Below are positions 8,299-16,511 of a stretch of DNA of 33,730 nucleotides, in pieces (position 1 is the stretch's first letter; the number at the start of each line of letters is the position of its first letter). Under the pieces are notes generated by a model. It was not told the DNA's origin, made no database searches, and saw only the letters and a program-made list of their open reading frames with translations. The position numbers and the translations under genes were made by a program. The stretch is from Verrucomicrobiota bacterium. Lineage in GTDB: Bacteria > Verrucomicrobiota > Verrucomicrobiia > Verrucomicrobiales > Verrucomicrobiaceae. The DNA lies in NCBI GenBank assembly GCA_021413535.1, contig JAIOQF010000241.1, forward strand, positions 1-33,730. Reading direction: 5' to 3'.

Positions 8299-9210
8299 TT
8301 ATCTCATTGCCTCAAAACGCTTCTTCAGAATATCTTTCTGCGACGCACCGCCGAGTTTTGCCTGGGAGTCATCAATCCACCGCTGCTCCAGCTCGTTCTT
8401 CGTCGGGCGCTTCACTTGGTAAAAGACGCCGAACTTGCCGGGGCTGGGCAGATCCGCCAGCTTGAACGCGGCGACATCATCTTTCACGTCATGCTGTTTT
8501 TCATCAATGACATCGAACGCACCACCTTTGCGCGGATTGCCGTCATCGAAGGCACCCGGATAAAACATGGTGCACTCGCTGAGACATTCGATGACACTGA
8601 ATCCATCGTGCTCAATGGCGCGGGTGAAAAGTTCGTCCATGTGTTTCACTTGCGTCGCATGGGTGCGGCCGATGAAGGTCGCTCCAGATGCGAGGAGCTG
8701 TTTCATGGGATTGATCGGGCGGTCGATGGCGCCGACGGGATCGGTCTTGGACTTGCGGCCGATGGGCGTGGTCGGGCTGGTCTGGTTCTTGGTCAGGCCA
8801 TAAACAAAATTGTCCATGATCACATAAGTGAGGCGGATGTTTTTCCGAGCGGCGTGATTGAGATGATTGCCCCCGATGGAGAAGCCGTCGCCATCACCGC
8901 CAAACACGAACACATGAACGTCCGGCCGGCTCAAAGATATACCCGTGGCCAGCGGCAGGGCGCGACCATGGATGAAATGCAGGCTGTGGGTATTCATGAA
9001 ATACGGGAAACGCGACGAGCAGCCGATGCCAGCGACCACGACGATCTTCTCCTGAGGAATCTGGAGTTTTTCCAGCACTTTGTAAAAGACCGCAAGCACC
9101 GCGAAATCGCCGCAGCCAGGACACCAGGTCGGGTGGTCGGCTATGAGTTGTTTCTTGGTGAGCTTTTCAGCGACGGGCGCTGCGGTGGTGGTGTCGATGG
9201 CGGTGGACAT
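8299..9210 (-). CDS. korB: 2-oxoacid:ferredoxin oxidoreductase, beta subunit
   Basis: Thiamine-diphosphate-binding subunit of a 2-oxoacid (probably 2-oxoglutarate) ferredoxin oxidoreductase, which oxidatively decarboxylates the acid to the CoA thioester and reduces ferredoxin. The protein is 303 aa. It has WCPGCGDF at 29-36, GIGCSSR at 61-67, the ThDP/metal motif GGDGDGFSIGGNH at 104-116 and NFVYGLTKNQTSPT at 134-147. Cys30, Cys33, Cys64 and Cys209 or Cys213 are placed to bind the [4Fe-4S] cluster. ATG 9210 is taken as start; the longer frame to 9252 would translate a repeat. It follows korA after exactly 42 nt of heptad repeats. The ferredoxin at 15274-16122 is a plausible acceptor. Confidence 0.93.
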   Translation of the reverse strand: MSTAIDTTTAAPVAEKLTKKQLIADHPTWCPGCGDFAVLAVFYKVLEKLQIPQEKIVVVAGIGCSSRFPYFMNTHSLHFIHGRALPLATGISLSRPDVHVFVFGGDGDGFSIGGNHLNHAARKNIRLTYVIMDNFVYGLTKNQTSPTTPIGRKSKTDPVGAIDRPINPMKQLLASGATFIGRTHATQVKHMDELFTRAIEHDGFSVIECLSECTMFYPGAFDDGNPRKGGAFDVIDEKQHDVKDDVAAFKLADLPSPGKFGVFYQVKRPTKNELEQRWIDDSQAKLGGASQKDILKKRFEAMR

Positions 9211-9252
9211 AACAAAAAATAATGAGTGATGAATGATGAGCGATGAATCCAA
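9211..9252 (-). repeat. Period-7 repeat filling the korA to korB spacer
   Basis: The 42-nt spacer is exactly six 7-nt units. On the plus strand four consecutive units fit ARYRATG (for example AGTGATG and AATGATG); the units at both ends are more diverged. It runs from the korA stop codon to the korB ATG with nothing else between, and no Shine-Dalgarno is present. Confidence 0.7.
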
Positions 9253-11040
9253 TCAGTTCGCAGCGAGATGCTTTTCCACGCCGGTGACGATCTCACGAAC
9301 GCGGAAGGCCAGGCCGTCGGTCTTGCAGACGGATTTGATCTTGGGATCGGCATAACGCGCGCGCAGCAGCATGGCCAGCTGACCGAAGCCGTAGGCACCG
9401 GAATCGTTCATCTCGACTGCGATCACATGCTTGTAGCCCGCAATGATTTTTTCCAGGCCATTGGGCATGGGGTGCAGGTGACGCATGTTGGCCGCGCCGA
9501 CATGGTAACCTTCTGAGCGGAGACGATCAGTGGCTTCCTTGACCGGGCCCCAGGCGCTGCCCCAAGCGATGAGAAGCGCGTCACCAGCGCTTTCACCGTG
9601 GATTTCCGGCAGCGGAAATTCCGCGGCGGCATCCAGCAATTTTTGCCGTCGCTTGTTGGTCATCTCCTGGTGCATCTTGGCGTTGCCGCTGGGATGACCC
9701 CATTCGTCGTGTTCCAAACCGGAGATGTGCGGATATTTGCCTGCGGCCATTTTGGTGCCGGGAGGCGCGTGCCTGGTGGTTTTATCCAGCGGGTAAGGTC
9801 GGAAATCTTCACCACGCGGCGAGAGATCGAGCGACGGCTCCACCCAATGTTTGTCGACATCCGGTTCTGTGAAGGCTTCGATGCGACTGCTGAGAGCTTG
9901 GTCGCTAAGAATGATGACGGGGCAGGAATATTTCCGTGCGATGCGTCCGGCTTCGAGCGCGATGTAGAAGCAGTCTTCCACATCTTTCGGTGCCAGCACG
10001 AAACGCGGCGTGTCACCGTGGCTGCCGTAGATCGCCTGCATCAAGTCGGACTGTTCCACGCTTGTGGGCAAACCGGTCGAGGGACCGCCGCGTTGGACGT
10101 TCACCACGATGAGCGGCAGTTCCGCCATGCTGGCATAGCCGAGGGCTTCCTGCTTGAGTGAGATGCCAGGACCGCTGCTGCCGGTGATGGCGAGATGGCC
10201 GGCGAACGCCGCGCCGATGGCCATGCTCACGGCGGCGAGTTCGTCTTCCGCCTGCACAAAGACGCCGCCGTATTTCGGCAGTTCACTGCGCAATGTTTCC
10301 ATGATGGGCGACCACGGAGTGATCGGATAAGCTGAGCCGTAGCGCACACCCGCCGCCAGCAGTCCGAGGGAGAGCATCTGGTTGCCATCAGTGCTGATGC
10401 GGTTGGCATCTTGAGCTTCACCGGGCACGAACGTGAATTTTTCGAGGTCGCCAATCTGATAGGCATAACCGGCATCGAAGGCGAGCAAGGCGTTGCGCAG
10501 CACGCTTTCATCTTTCTTGCCAAACTGGCGGCTGACGATGGTGACCAGCTTGTCTTTGTCGAGTCCGAACACGGCGCAGATCAGACCCAGCACCAGCATA
10601 TTTTTTCCGCGATCTCTGGCTGATCCGCCGAGGGCTTCGACTGTGGCTGCGGTGAAAGGAATGCCGAAGTAATGAATGCCGCGTTCGTGCTTGATTTCAG
10701 TCACCTCGCCGCTGTCGTAGAGGCAGATGCCGCCGTTGCGCAGCGCGCTGATGTGGCTGTCGTAACTGTGCTGGTAAAACGCAACCAGGACGTCCGCATC
10801 ATCGCCTGCAGTGAGCACTTCACCGGAACCGAGATGAACTTGAAAGATGGAAGGCCCGCCACTGATGGTGGAGGGAATGGTCATGTAAGTCATCACCTCC
10901 TGGGCGGTGCGTCCGGCGAGTCGGGCGAGGAATCCGCCGATGGACTGAATGCCATCCTGCGAATTACCGGCCAGGCGAATGACGGCATTGCGCAACGTGT
11001 GAGCTGAAGACGACGGAACGGAGACGGCTGGTGCTGACAT
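9253..11040 (-). CDS. korA: 2-oxoacid:ferredoxin oxidoreductase, fused gamma-alpha subunit
   Basis: A 595-aa protein. Residues 15-195 form the gamma (CoA/acceptor) domain (GGFLARLAG, and LVAFYQHSYDSHISALRNGGICLYD). From about 215 comes the alpha pyrimidine-binding domain (GNQMLSLGLLAAGVRYGSAYPITPWSP, then QAEDELAAVSMAIGAAFAG, GSSGPGISLKQEALGYA and VNVQRGGPSTGLPT). The C-terminal transketolase-like domain includes HLHPMPNGLEKI. The gamma-alpha fusion is the usual arrangement of the KorA type in aerobic bacteria. The substrate loop reads YPITPWSP, where YPITPSTP is more common. ATG 11040 is chosen; codons up to 11076 would add 12 residues with no family match. First gene of the kor-MBL block; a promoter should lie in 11041-11176. 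Confidence 0.92.
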   Translation of the reverse strand: MSAPAVSVPSSSAHTLRNAVIRLAGNSQDGIQSIGGFLARLAGRTAQEVMTYMTIPSTISGGPSIFQVHLGSGEVLTAGDDADVLVAFYQHSYDSHISALRNGGICLYDSGEVTEIKHERGIHYFGIPFTAATVEALGGSARDRGKNMLVLGLICAVFGLDKDKLVTIVSRQFGKKDESVLRNALLAFDAGYAYQIGDLEKFTFVPGEAQDANRISTDGNQMLSLGLLAAGVRYGSAYPITPWSPIMETLRSELPKYGGVFVQAEDELAAVSMAIGAAFAGHLAITGSSGPGISLKQEALGYASMAELPLIVVNVQRGGPSTGLPTSVEQSDLMQAIYGSHGDTPRFVLAPKDVEDCFYIALEAGRIARKYSCPVIILSDQALSSRIEAFTEPDVDKHWVEPSLDLSPRGEDFRPYPLDKTTRHAPPGTKMAAGKYPHISGLEHDEWGHPSGNAKMHQEMTNKRRQKLLDAAAEFPLPEIHGESAGDALLIAWGSAWGPVKEATDRLRSEGYHVGAANMRHLHPMPNGLEKIIAGYKHVIAVEMNDSGAYGFGQLAMLLRARYADPKIKSVCKTDGLAFRVREIVTGVEKHLAAN

Positions 11041-11176
11041 GGGATAAAATGACGTGGGATTGAAGCAAAATACCAAAGTGACGATATTGCAACAATCTGT
11101 TCCGGGTAAAACGCAGCTTGGTAGGGGCGTCTTGCCGCTTGCCTTTTATCCGTGAACTGCCTAGCCTCGGATCAAG
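11041..11176. other. Divergent intergenic region korA / membrane protein
   Basis: This 136-nt region separates two divergently transcribed genes and must hold both promoters. It contains an AT-rich patch at about 11041-11100. I could not pick out a convincing -35/-10 pair or a strong inverted repeat on either strand. Confidence 0.4.
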
Positions 11177-11797
11177 ATGTCTAAAATACTGCTGGCAGCG
11201 TTGTTCGGTGCCATTATTTGCGTGGCTTGGGGAGCGATTTCATGGATGGGTCTGGAGTGGCACAGCGGCACGCTGAACAGATTTGCCGATGAGGCCGCAG
11301 TGGGTGAAATCATCAAGGCTGATGCGGGCGCAGTGCTGGAGCACAATGGCCAGACATCTGGCATGTTCATGCTGCCACTCGGCACCGTCGTCGGTGAACG
11401 CGCCCCCAGCGAAGAGAGCAAAGCACGGAATCGTGCCGCGCTCCAAGCGCATGCTGACGGCCCCTACTTTTACGGCATCATTCGGCCAGGACCGAAGCCG
11501 ATGAACATGATCGTGAATCTCAGCCTGGCCTTCGCCCGCTCTTTTGCCGCCTGTTTCATCATCGCCCTGCTCTTGAGCTGGACCATGCGATTGGATTATG
11601 TGCAGCGGATATTTTTCTGCGCCATCGCCGGATTATTTGCCGGACTGGTCAGTGATGTCCCGCTGTTGATCTGGTTCGAAGCTCCGTTGCACCATACGCT
11701 CATCAACCTCGCCGATCATCTCTGCGAATGGTTCCTCGCCGGACTCGTCATCGCCGCCCTCGTGCCGGGACGGGAGATCTGGGAGAGGATACGGTGA
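11177..11797 (+). CDS. Membrane protein of unknown function
   Basis: A 206-aa protein with an N-terminal membrane helix at residues 4-24, a soluble, probably periplasmic, segment at about 26-110, and three further helices at about 115-138, 145-165 and 183-198. The soluble part contains GMFMLPLGTVVGERAPSEES and a tract with GPYFYGIIRPGPKPMNM. The layout resembles small four-helix proteins that occur singly in Verrucomicrobiota and Planctomycetota, but I cannot name a family. It starts a short plus-strand block of small envelope genes; the next gene is about 170 nt away. Confidence 0.65.
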   Translation: MSKILLAALFGAIICVAWGAISWMGLEWHSGTLNRFADEAAVGEIIKADAGAVLEHNGQTSGMFMLPLGTVVGERAPSEESKARNRAALQAHADGPYFYGIIRPGPKPMNMIVNLSLAFARSFAACFIIALLLSWTMRLDYVQRIFFCAIAGLFAGLVSDVPLLIWFEAPLHHTLINLADHLCEWFLAGLVIAALVPGREIWERIR

Positions 11798-11966
11798 ATG
11801 TGATCCGTGAGATCCATCGACCAATGAAAATCAGATGAATAAAGGAGAGCGGTGAGAGCAGCGCCCACAAATAATGCGTAGGGTTTTGCCCCATATACGC
11901 TGAGCAGGTTTCGCGACACACTTAGCGGATTCAAAAGATTGTTGTTGATCCGTGAACTCTCCCACC

Positions 11967-12413
11967 ATGCAGCCCGCATCATCCCGTTTCTATCTCGCGT
12001 CATTCCTCGCGGCGGGCTTCCTGACCCTGTTGACCGGCTGCGATCAGCCGCCTTCGGCTACAGTATCGCCATCTGGCGAGCGCACGCGCACGACATCAAC
12101 CAACGAAGCCCTGGATCTCAAGCAGCGTCAAATTGCCTTTCTCAACCGAATCCGCGAGGCGGACCCCGAAGGGCGAACCATTGATCGCGCACTCTTGAAT
12201 GAGCAAAACGAACTCGGCCTGGTGCTGGATCGCTCTGTGGAAATGGACAAAATCCCGGCATTGATGCGCATCATGCTCGGCAAAATGGCGACTGAGTTTC
12301 CCGGCGAGGATGCGACGGTTATTGTTTATACACCATCGAATCCGCCGCACAAAATTGGCACTGGCCGCCTGAATTCCCGCACCCGCGATATGACTTACAC
12401 GCCGGAAAAATAG
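11967..12413 (+). CDS. Putative lipoprotein of unknown function
   Basis: A 148-aa protein with a clear lipoprotein signal: a hydrophobic stretch (LASFLAAGFLTLLTGC) with Cys25 after the lipobox. The mature part has a Ser/Thr-rich linker (to about residue 45), then an acidic helical region and a short C-terminal part with ATVIVYTPSNPP. No family is recognised. ATG 11967 is preferred over GTG 11952. The 169-nt stretch before it (11798-11966) holds no gene that I can support. Confidence 0.6.
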   Translation: MQPASSRFYLASFLAAGFLTLLTGCDQPPSATVSPSGERTRTTSTNEALDLKQRQIAFLNRIREADPEGRTIDRALLNEQNELGLVLDRSVEMDKIPALMRIMLGKMATEFPGEDATVIVYTPSNPPHKIGTGRLNSRTRDMTYTPEK

Positions 12414-12458
12414 CTGCCTCACATTTGGCCCCTTCACCAAACCTAAACAAATAAACAT

Positions 12459-12965
12459 ATGCCTGGAACTGTTGATGATTTCATGAGCCGCTTTGGCGGA
12501 GATAAAACTGTGGATGATCGCGAAGCCGCTCAGTATCACGACCGTTTCGTTTCGACCCACTCCGACGACTCCGCCTTCGACAACAAAACCTACCAGCAGA
12601 GCGCGACGGAATATCTTGGCAAGATGCCGGACGATCAATTTCACCAGGCAGCGAGCACAGCTATCTCTCAAGCTCCGCCAGAAGAGCGCAAGGGTCTGCT
12701 TGGCGGACTGTTGGGTTCGCTGGGTGGCGGCGGTGCGCTGAGTGGCATCGCCAGAATGCTGGGCCTGGGCTCGACAGATCCGAACAAGATGAGCGGCGAT
12801 GACGCTGCCCGAGTCATGGATTACGCCCGCCGCGAAAAGCCGGAGGCGTTGCAGCAGGCTGTGGCGGAGAAGCCCTGGTTTGTAAAAGCGATGGGAAACC
12901 CCGTGGTGCTCGGTGCGCTGACGCTGGCCGCCGGGAAGCTGCTGCAACATCAGCGTGGAAAATAG
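12459..12965 (+). CDS. Small Gly-rich protein of unknown function
   Basis: A 168-aa protein. Residues 1-85 are charged and helical (DREAAQYHDRF, YLGKMPDDQFHQAAS), residues 86-114 are a glycine/leucine-rich stretch (LLGGLLGSLGGGGALSGIA), and the C-terminus (about 146-162, NPVVLGALTLAAGKLLQ) is weakly hydrophobic. It has no signal peptide. Charged regions around a Gly-rich linker are seen in small bacterial proteins of unknown function; I do not recognise the family. The leader 12430-12458 is A/C-rich with AAAC recurring about every seven nt. Confidence 0.55.
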   Translation: MPGTVDDFMSRFGGDKTVDDREAAQYHDRFVSTHSDDSAFDNKTYQQSATEYLGKMPDDQFHQAASTAISQAPPEERKGLLGGLLGSLGGGGALSGIARMLGLGSTDPNKMSGDDAARVMDYARREKPEALQQAVAEKPWFVKAMGNPVVLGALTLAAGKLLQHQRGK

Positions 12966-13056
12966 ACATTAAATTCAAATCATACTTTCGCTTACTTAGC
13001 AGTGGCAAGCCAACGATGGCACAATCGATAAAAACACTTAACCTACCATACTTATC

Positions 13057-13314
13057 ATGAGTTTCCTTTGGATGTTACTAATTGGCCTTATTGTTGGAGC
13101 AATCGCAAAATTCCTAATGCCCGGCAAAGATCCCGGCGGCTTCATTGTCACAATTCTGATTGGAATCGTGGGAGCACTTGTCGCGGGATTTTTGGGTCGT
13201 TCTCTTGGTTGGTATACTGAAGACCAGCCTGCTGGCTTTCTTGCCTCGGTGGTGGGAGCAATCTTGCTGTTGATAGTTTACCGGCTCTTCACCAAGGGAC
13301 GGACAACGACATAA
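13057..13314 (+). CDS. GlsB/YeaQ/YmgE family stress-associated membrane protein
   Basis: An 85-aa membrane protein made of three helices: residues 3-20 (LWMLLIGLIVGAIAKF), about 29-48 (FIVTILIGIVGALVAGFLG) and 58-76 (AGFLASVVGAILLLIVYRL), with the family block LMPGKDPGG between the first two. This matches the small transglycosylase-associated/YeaQ family, often induced by envelope or osmotic stress; molecular function is not established. Its coding sequence is visibly more AT-rich than its neighbours, which may reflect transfer. It is the last gene of the plus-strand block and is followed by a hairpin terminator. Confidence 0.85.
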   Translation: MSFLWMLLIGLIVGAIAKFLMPGKDPGGFIVTILIGIVGALVAGFLGRSLGWYTEDQPAGFLASVVGAILLLIVYRLFTKGRTTT

Positions 13315-13380
13315 CTATCGGAGTATTTAATTAATATAAGTGCCGCCCTGCGCGTGTGCTTGCTGCTCGGTAATTAATAA

Positions 13381-13415
13381 TAGTCGTGGGTTTCAACCCC
13401 GCGACTACCTTTTTG
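13381..13415 (+). terminator. Rho-independent terminator in a convergent gap
   Basis: A stem of ten pairs (left arm TAGTCGTGGG at 13381-13390, right arm at about 13398-13407, one G-U pair) with a loop of about 7 nt is followed by CC and a run of T. It terminates the plus-strand block. On the other strand the stem is followed by an AT-rich tract, so it may also stop transcription of the minus-strand block that ends at 13442. The arms resemble common interspersed palindromes, so copies elsewhere in the genome are possible. Confidence 0.65.
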
Positions 13416-13441
13416 TGTTCACAGCACATCCCTTCCCTGTG

Positions 13442-15184
13442 CTACACCGCCACCGCATCTGCTTCCTTCGCCTGCGCGGCAGCATTCTTCACTTCGAACT
13501 CACGGCACCAGCCTTTGATCTCCAGATCGTTGAAAATTTTTCCGATCACCCGGCGCAACAAGCCTTTGAGATTCGCATTCTCCACGGCCTGCAAAGAACG
13601 GATGGCTTGCTCCTTGTAGCTTTCTAGCAACAGCATCGCTTTTTCGTGTGCGGTGCTAGTTTGCGCCCACTCGCGGATCGAGGCTTTGTCGGGCGGTGCT
13701 TCGAGCTCGCCGTTCCAGAGCTTTTCCATCACGGCTTTTATTTCGCCTTGGCCGCGCTCGCGGAGAAGGGCCAGCACGATGCTAGGACGGATGGCCACGG
13801 AATTGTCGGCGGCGGAGTCTTCACCGAGATCATCGAGGTCATCGCGAATCTGATAGGCGATGCCGAGCGCCTCGCTGTAGTCGTGAAGCGCATCTTCGGT
13901 TTCTTCCAGCTGGCCGGCGATGGCCGCGCCAACTTTAAGCGCGACTTCAAAAGCCGGCGCGGTTTTGCTGCGGAAAATCTCCAGCACTTGGGTGCTGGTG
14001 AGCGCCACGGGATGCTTGTCCCAGAGCAATTCCGCGCCTTGGCCACGGCAGAGTTCGCGCTGGCCCACGGCCGCAATTTTGAGCATCGCGCAACGCACCA
14101 CCGGCGAGAGAAAATTATCAGCCAGCAAACGATAGCCTTCGCCGATCAACAAATCACCCACGTTTAACGCGACACCAACGCCGTGTTCTTCATGAAGCGT
14201 GGCTTCGCCGTAGCGTTCCTTGTCGTTATCTTCGATGTCGTCGTGCACCAGCGAGGCTTTATGGAAGCACTCCACGGCGATCGCGGCTTTTTTCAAATCA
14301 TCGCTCAACGGCCCTTCGGGATCACTCCGCAATGCCTGATGCGCCGCGACGGTGAGGAAGGGACGCCAGCGGTTGCCGGCGCGGGCCAGCCAGTCGCGCG
14401 CGATTTCCTCGGTCTTGTCTTGCGGCTTGCCCAGCAGCGTGTCGAGCGCATCACGCGTGAACCATTGCTTCACCTCGTCTTGCAGCGCGTTCAGATTCAA
14501 ACGACGCGTTTTGTCGTCGCTGGTGAGATGAATGAAATCCCAGACCCAGTCGATGTCGACCGTGGTATCGATGCAGTCATCCTGAAGCAATGGCACCGCG
14601 ATGGCGGGAATGGCCGCAGCTTCGACATAGGGGAACGTGCGCTCCAGCACCGGCAGGCAGGAGATGCCGACTATGGCTTCGATCTTGCCTGTTTGAATGA
14701 GCGACATCACGATGGCGCTGCCTTCCGCGACCAGCACCGCGTAGCCGAGGCGCTCCGCTTCGTTTTGAAAATCCTGGATGGTGCAGAGGCCGCACTGTTT
14801 GCAGAGCAGGCCAAATTCATCAAAGGGCGCAGGGCATTTGCTTTCGATGCGCAGGCACTTCGGCATCAGCAGCAAGCGTTTCTCGTAGGGGATGGTCGCC
14901 AGCGTTTCGCGCCAGGCTTCGTTGCCGATCAGCACGCCAACATAATCAATATGGATGGCATCAATCTGGTGATCCGCGAGAATGCGCTCCGCATGGGTGC
15001 GCAGTTCATCGAGCGGCATCGGCGGCACCAGCTTGTTCGTTTCCACATAGTTTCGGACCAGACCAAGAATGCGATCGCGCTCCGACTTCGTCTGCGGGAT
15101 GTTCTTCTTCGGCTGACGAAACCGGCGCACCGTGATTGGCACGGACGGTGGAAGCTGGGCGGAGCGGACGGCGACGGTGGACAT
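13442..15184 (-). CDS. DUF116 domain - polyprenyl synthase fusion
   Basis: A 580-aa two-domain protein. Residues about 80-215 match DUF116: MPKCLR at 107-112 and a cysteine set C110, C117, C128, C131, C134 and C176 (GLLCKQCGLC, VGISCLPVL) that probably binds an Fe-S cluster or metal. Residues about 265-575 are a trans-isoprenyl diphosphate synthase: RWRPFL, the first Asp-rich motif DDIED at 315-319 and the second, DDLDD, at 448-452. The prenyl synthase should condense isopentenyl diphosphate with an allylic diphosphate; chain length cannot be read safely. The N-terminal Cys-rich domain is unusual on a prenyl synthase and suggests redox control or an added chemical step. Start ATG 15184 is chosen; the frame up to 15241 adds nothing family-like. 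Last gene of the Fe-S block. Confidence 0.85.
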   Translation of the reverse strand: MSTVAVRSAQLPPSVPITVRRFRQPKKNIPQTKSERDRILGLVRNYVETNKLVPPMPLDELRTHAERILADHQIDAIHIDYVGVLIGNEAWRETLATIPYEKRLLLMPKCLRIESKCPAPFDEFGLLCKQCGLCTIQDFQNEAERLGYAVLVAEGSAIVMSLIQTGKIEAIVGISCLPVLERTFPYVEAAAIPAIAVPLLQDDCIDTTVDIDWVWDFIHLTSDDKTRRLNLNALQDEVKQWFTRDALDTLLGKPQDKTEEIARDWLARAGNRWRPFLTVAAHQALRSDPEGPLSDDLKKAAIAVECFHKASLVHDDIEDNDKERYGEATLHEEHGVGVALNVGDLLIGEGYRLLADNFLSPVVRCAMLKIAAVGQRELCRGQGAELLWDKHPVALTSTQVLEIFRSKTAPAFEVALKVGAAIAGQLEETEDALHDYSEALGIAYQIRDDLDDLGEDSAADNSVAIRPSIVLALLRERGQGEIKAVMEKLWNGELEAPPDKASIREWAQTSTAHEKAMLLLESYKEQAIRSLQAVENANLKGLLRRVIGKIFNDLEIKGWCREFEVKNAAAQAKEADAVAV

Positions 15185-15273
15185 GCGGATGCGTGATATG
15201 TAAACAAGCAAAGCAGAGGATGTCTTGCAAGATCTGCGCAAAACCTGGCAAATAAAGCCGGGACTTTTATAAA

Positions 15274-16122
15274 TTACGCCTCAAGCGCGGCCGCGGCCTT
15301 CGCCTTTGCTTCCTCCGCCTTGCGCATGATTTCCTCGGGCGAGGGCAGCGCCGCCAGCACTTCCGCGGGTATGAATCCATCCTGCGCCATCTTTGTGAGA
15401 CATTTTTTCCGTTCTTCCAGCGCCTTGTCAGGACTGCGCTCCTTGGAAAAGCGACTTTTTGCGGCCACGCTGCGGTCGCGGAGACGCGCATAGATATCGC
15501 CGCCGAGTAGGCTGGTAATGTCCACCTTCATCTTCTCTCGACCGAGGTCGGCTTCACTGACCACGTCGCCATTGATCGGGCCGGCGGAGTATTTGGGAAA
15601 CATGATCGCGACCTCCGGACAGACACGGCTGCACGCGGGACAGTTCGTCTTGCAGTTGTCGTTGTTCTGCACCTGAATTTTTCCATCGCCGCTCACGCCA
15701 TAGACATCAAAAAGGCAGAAGCTCAGGCACTGCATGCAATTGGTGCAGCGAGAGTAATCGATCACCGGGAACCACGGCTTCCACACGCCCGGCTGGTTCA
15801 TCGGCGTGGTGCCGCGAGTTTTTTCCACAAGCAAAACCACGCTCTCGGCGTCGAGTCCGGTGATGTCTCGCGCCTCGATGTTCACCTTGCCAGTCGAGTC
15901 TACCAGCACCGGTGCCTTTTGATCAGGAAACAAGCCGAGCACCAGCAGGCTGCGGTCGTCATGCGGCATCGCTGCAGTGCCGTTCGCGGTCGCACGAGTC
16001 ACCGCGTAACCCTTGTCCAGCAGCGCAGCCATGACCTTTGCACGCGCTTCAGCGGAGAGTGTGATAGCTCCCTCGCCTTCATAGAGGACGAGGCGGAGCG
16101 GGCGGTGGGTGTGGGTGATCAT
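15274..16122 (-). CDS. Ferredoxin-like protein with two [4Fe-4S] clusters
   Basis: A 282-aa protein. Residues 118-175 hold two 4Fe-4S motifs: C126-x2-C129-x2-C132-x3-C136 (RCTNCMQCLSFCLFDVYG) and C157-x3-C161-x2-C164-x3-C168 (NCKTNCPACSRVCPE). The N-terminal 115 residues are an unassigned alpha/beta domain; the C-terminus is charged, helical and Ala/Lys/Glu-rich. It probably carries electrons for a partner enzyme in the block, such as the radical SAM enzyme, or accepts them from KorAB. It is 89 nt from the DUF116 fusion downstream and 52 nt after the Cys-rich gene. The leader shows weak 7-nt periodicity (GTCGGCG and GTCAGCG 14 nt apart) ending in seven A residues on the plus strand. Confidence 0.85.
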   Translation of the reverse strand: MITHTHRPLRLVLYEGEGAITLSAEARAKVMAALLDKGYAVTRATANGTAAMPHDDRSLLVLGLFPDQKAPVLVDSTGKVNIEARDITGLDAESVVLLVEKTRGTTPMNQPGVWKPWFPVIDYSRCTNCMQCLSFCLFDVYGVSGDGKIQVQNNDNCKTNCPACSRVCPEVAIMFPKYSAGPINGDVVSEADLGREKMKVDITSLLGGDIYARLRDRSVAAKSRFSKERSPDKALEERKKCLTKMAQDGFIPAEVLAALPSPEEIMRKAEEAKAKAAAALEA

Positions 16123-16174
16123 AAAAAAAGTCGGCGGGCAGAAGTCAGCGCGTCTATGAAGAACGTTTCAAGTT

Positions 16175-16504
16175 TCATGCATCGCACAACATTCCCGCAG
16201 TCACTTCATCAGCCGTCTGCGCGCGCATGTTGAGAATCTCGGCATCATCCGACAGCGGTGCGCCGCACTGGGTGAATAAACCTTTCACCACGCGCGGATA
16301 ACATGCCGCGATGCGGAGCGGTCCATTCGCTGCGAGGGCTTTCAGCCGTTCATCCCGATGCGCGGCCATCTCACAGAGATCAGCCACGGATTCAAAGCCC
16401 GCGACGGATTCGCACAACTTCATCAGCACCTCGTCTTTTACCGCCTGCGGCACCACTTGCGCGTAGGCGCAGCGGCAATACAAAAGTTTTGCGTTCGTAG
16501 ACAT
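16175..16504 (-). CDS. Small Cys-rich protein of unknown function
   Basis: A 109-aa protein with seven cysteines: C10 and C12 (LLYCRCAYAQVVP), C31, C44 (DLCEMAA), C68 (RIAACYPRVV), C80 and C107. The fixed blocks CRCAYA, DLCEMAA and AACYPRVVKGLF look conserved, and I have an impression of a family with these blocks beside ferredoxins, but I cannot name it. It starts 7 nt after the sufU stop and precedes the ferredoxin gene, so it is probably part of the same Fe-S operon. It could bind a cluster, or act as a scaffold or sulfur carrier; this is inference. Confidence 0.65.
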   Translation of the reverse strand: MSTNAKLLYCRCAYAQVVPQAVKDEVLMKLCESVAGFESVADLCEMAAHRDERLKALAANGPLRIAACYPRVVKGLFTQCGAPLSDDAEILNMRAQTADEVTAGMLCDA

Positions 16505-16511
16505 GCTCTGC

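Noticed and set aside
8416..9222. Long plus-strand frame opposite korB
   Set aside because: It is the antisense shadow of a fully conserved korB; the translation has no family pattern.
11716..12003. Minus-strand 95-codon frame across the 11798-11966 gap
   Set aside because: It contains a hydrophobic stretch, but overlaps the ends of two better-supported genes and has no family match or convincing start.
14183..15196. 337-codon plus-strand frame opposite the DUF116-prenyl synthase
   Set aside because: The minus strand carries intact Asp-rich and Cys motifs; the plus frame shows no domain.
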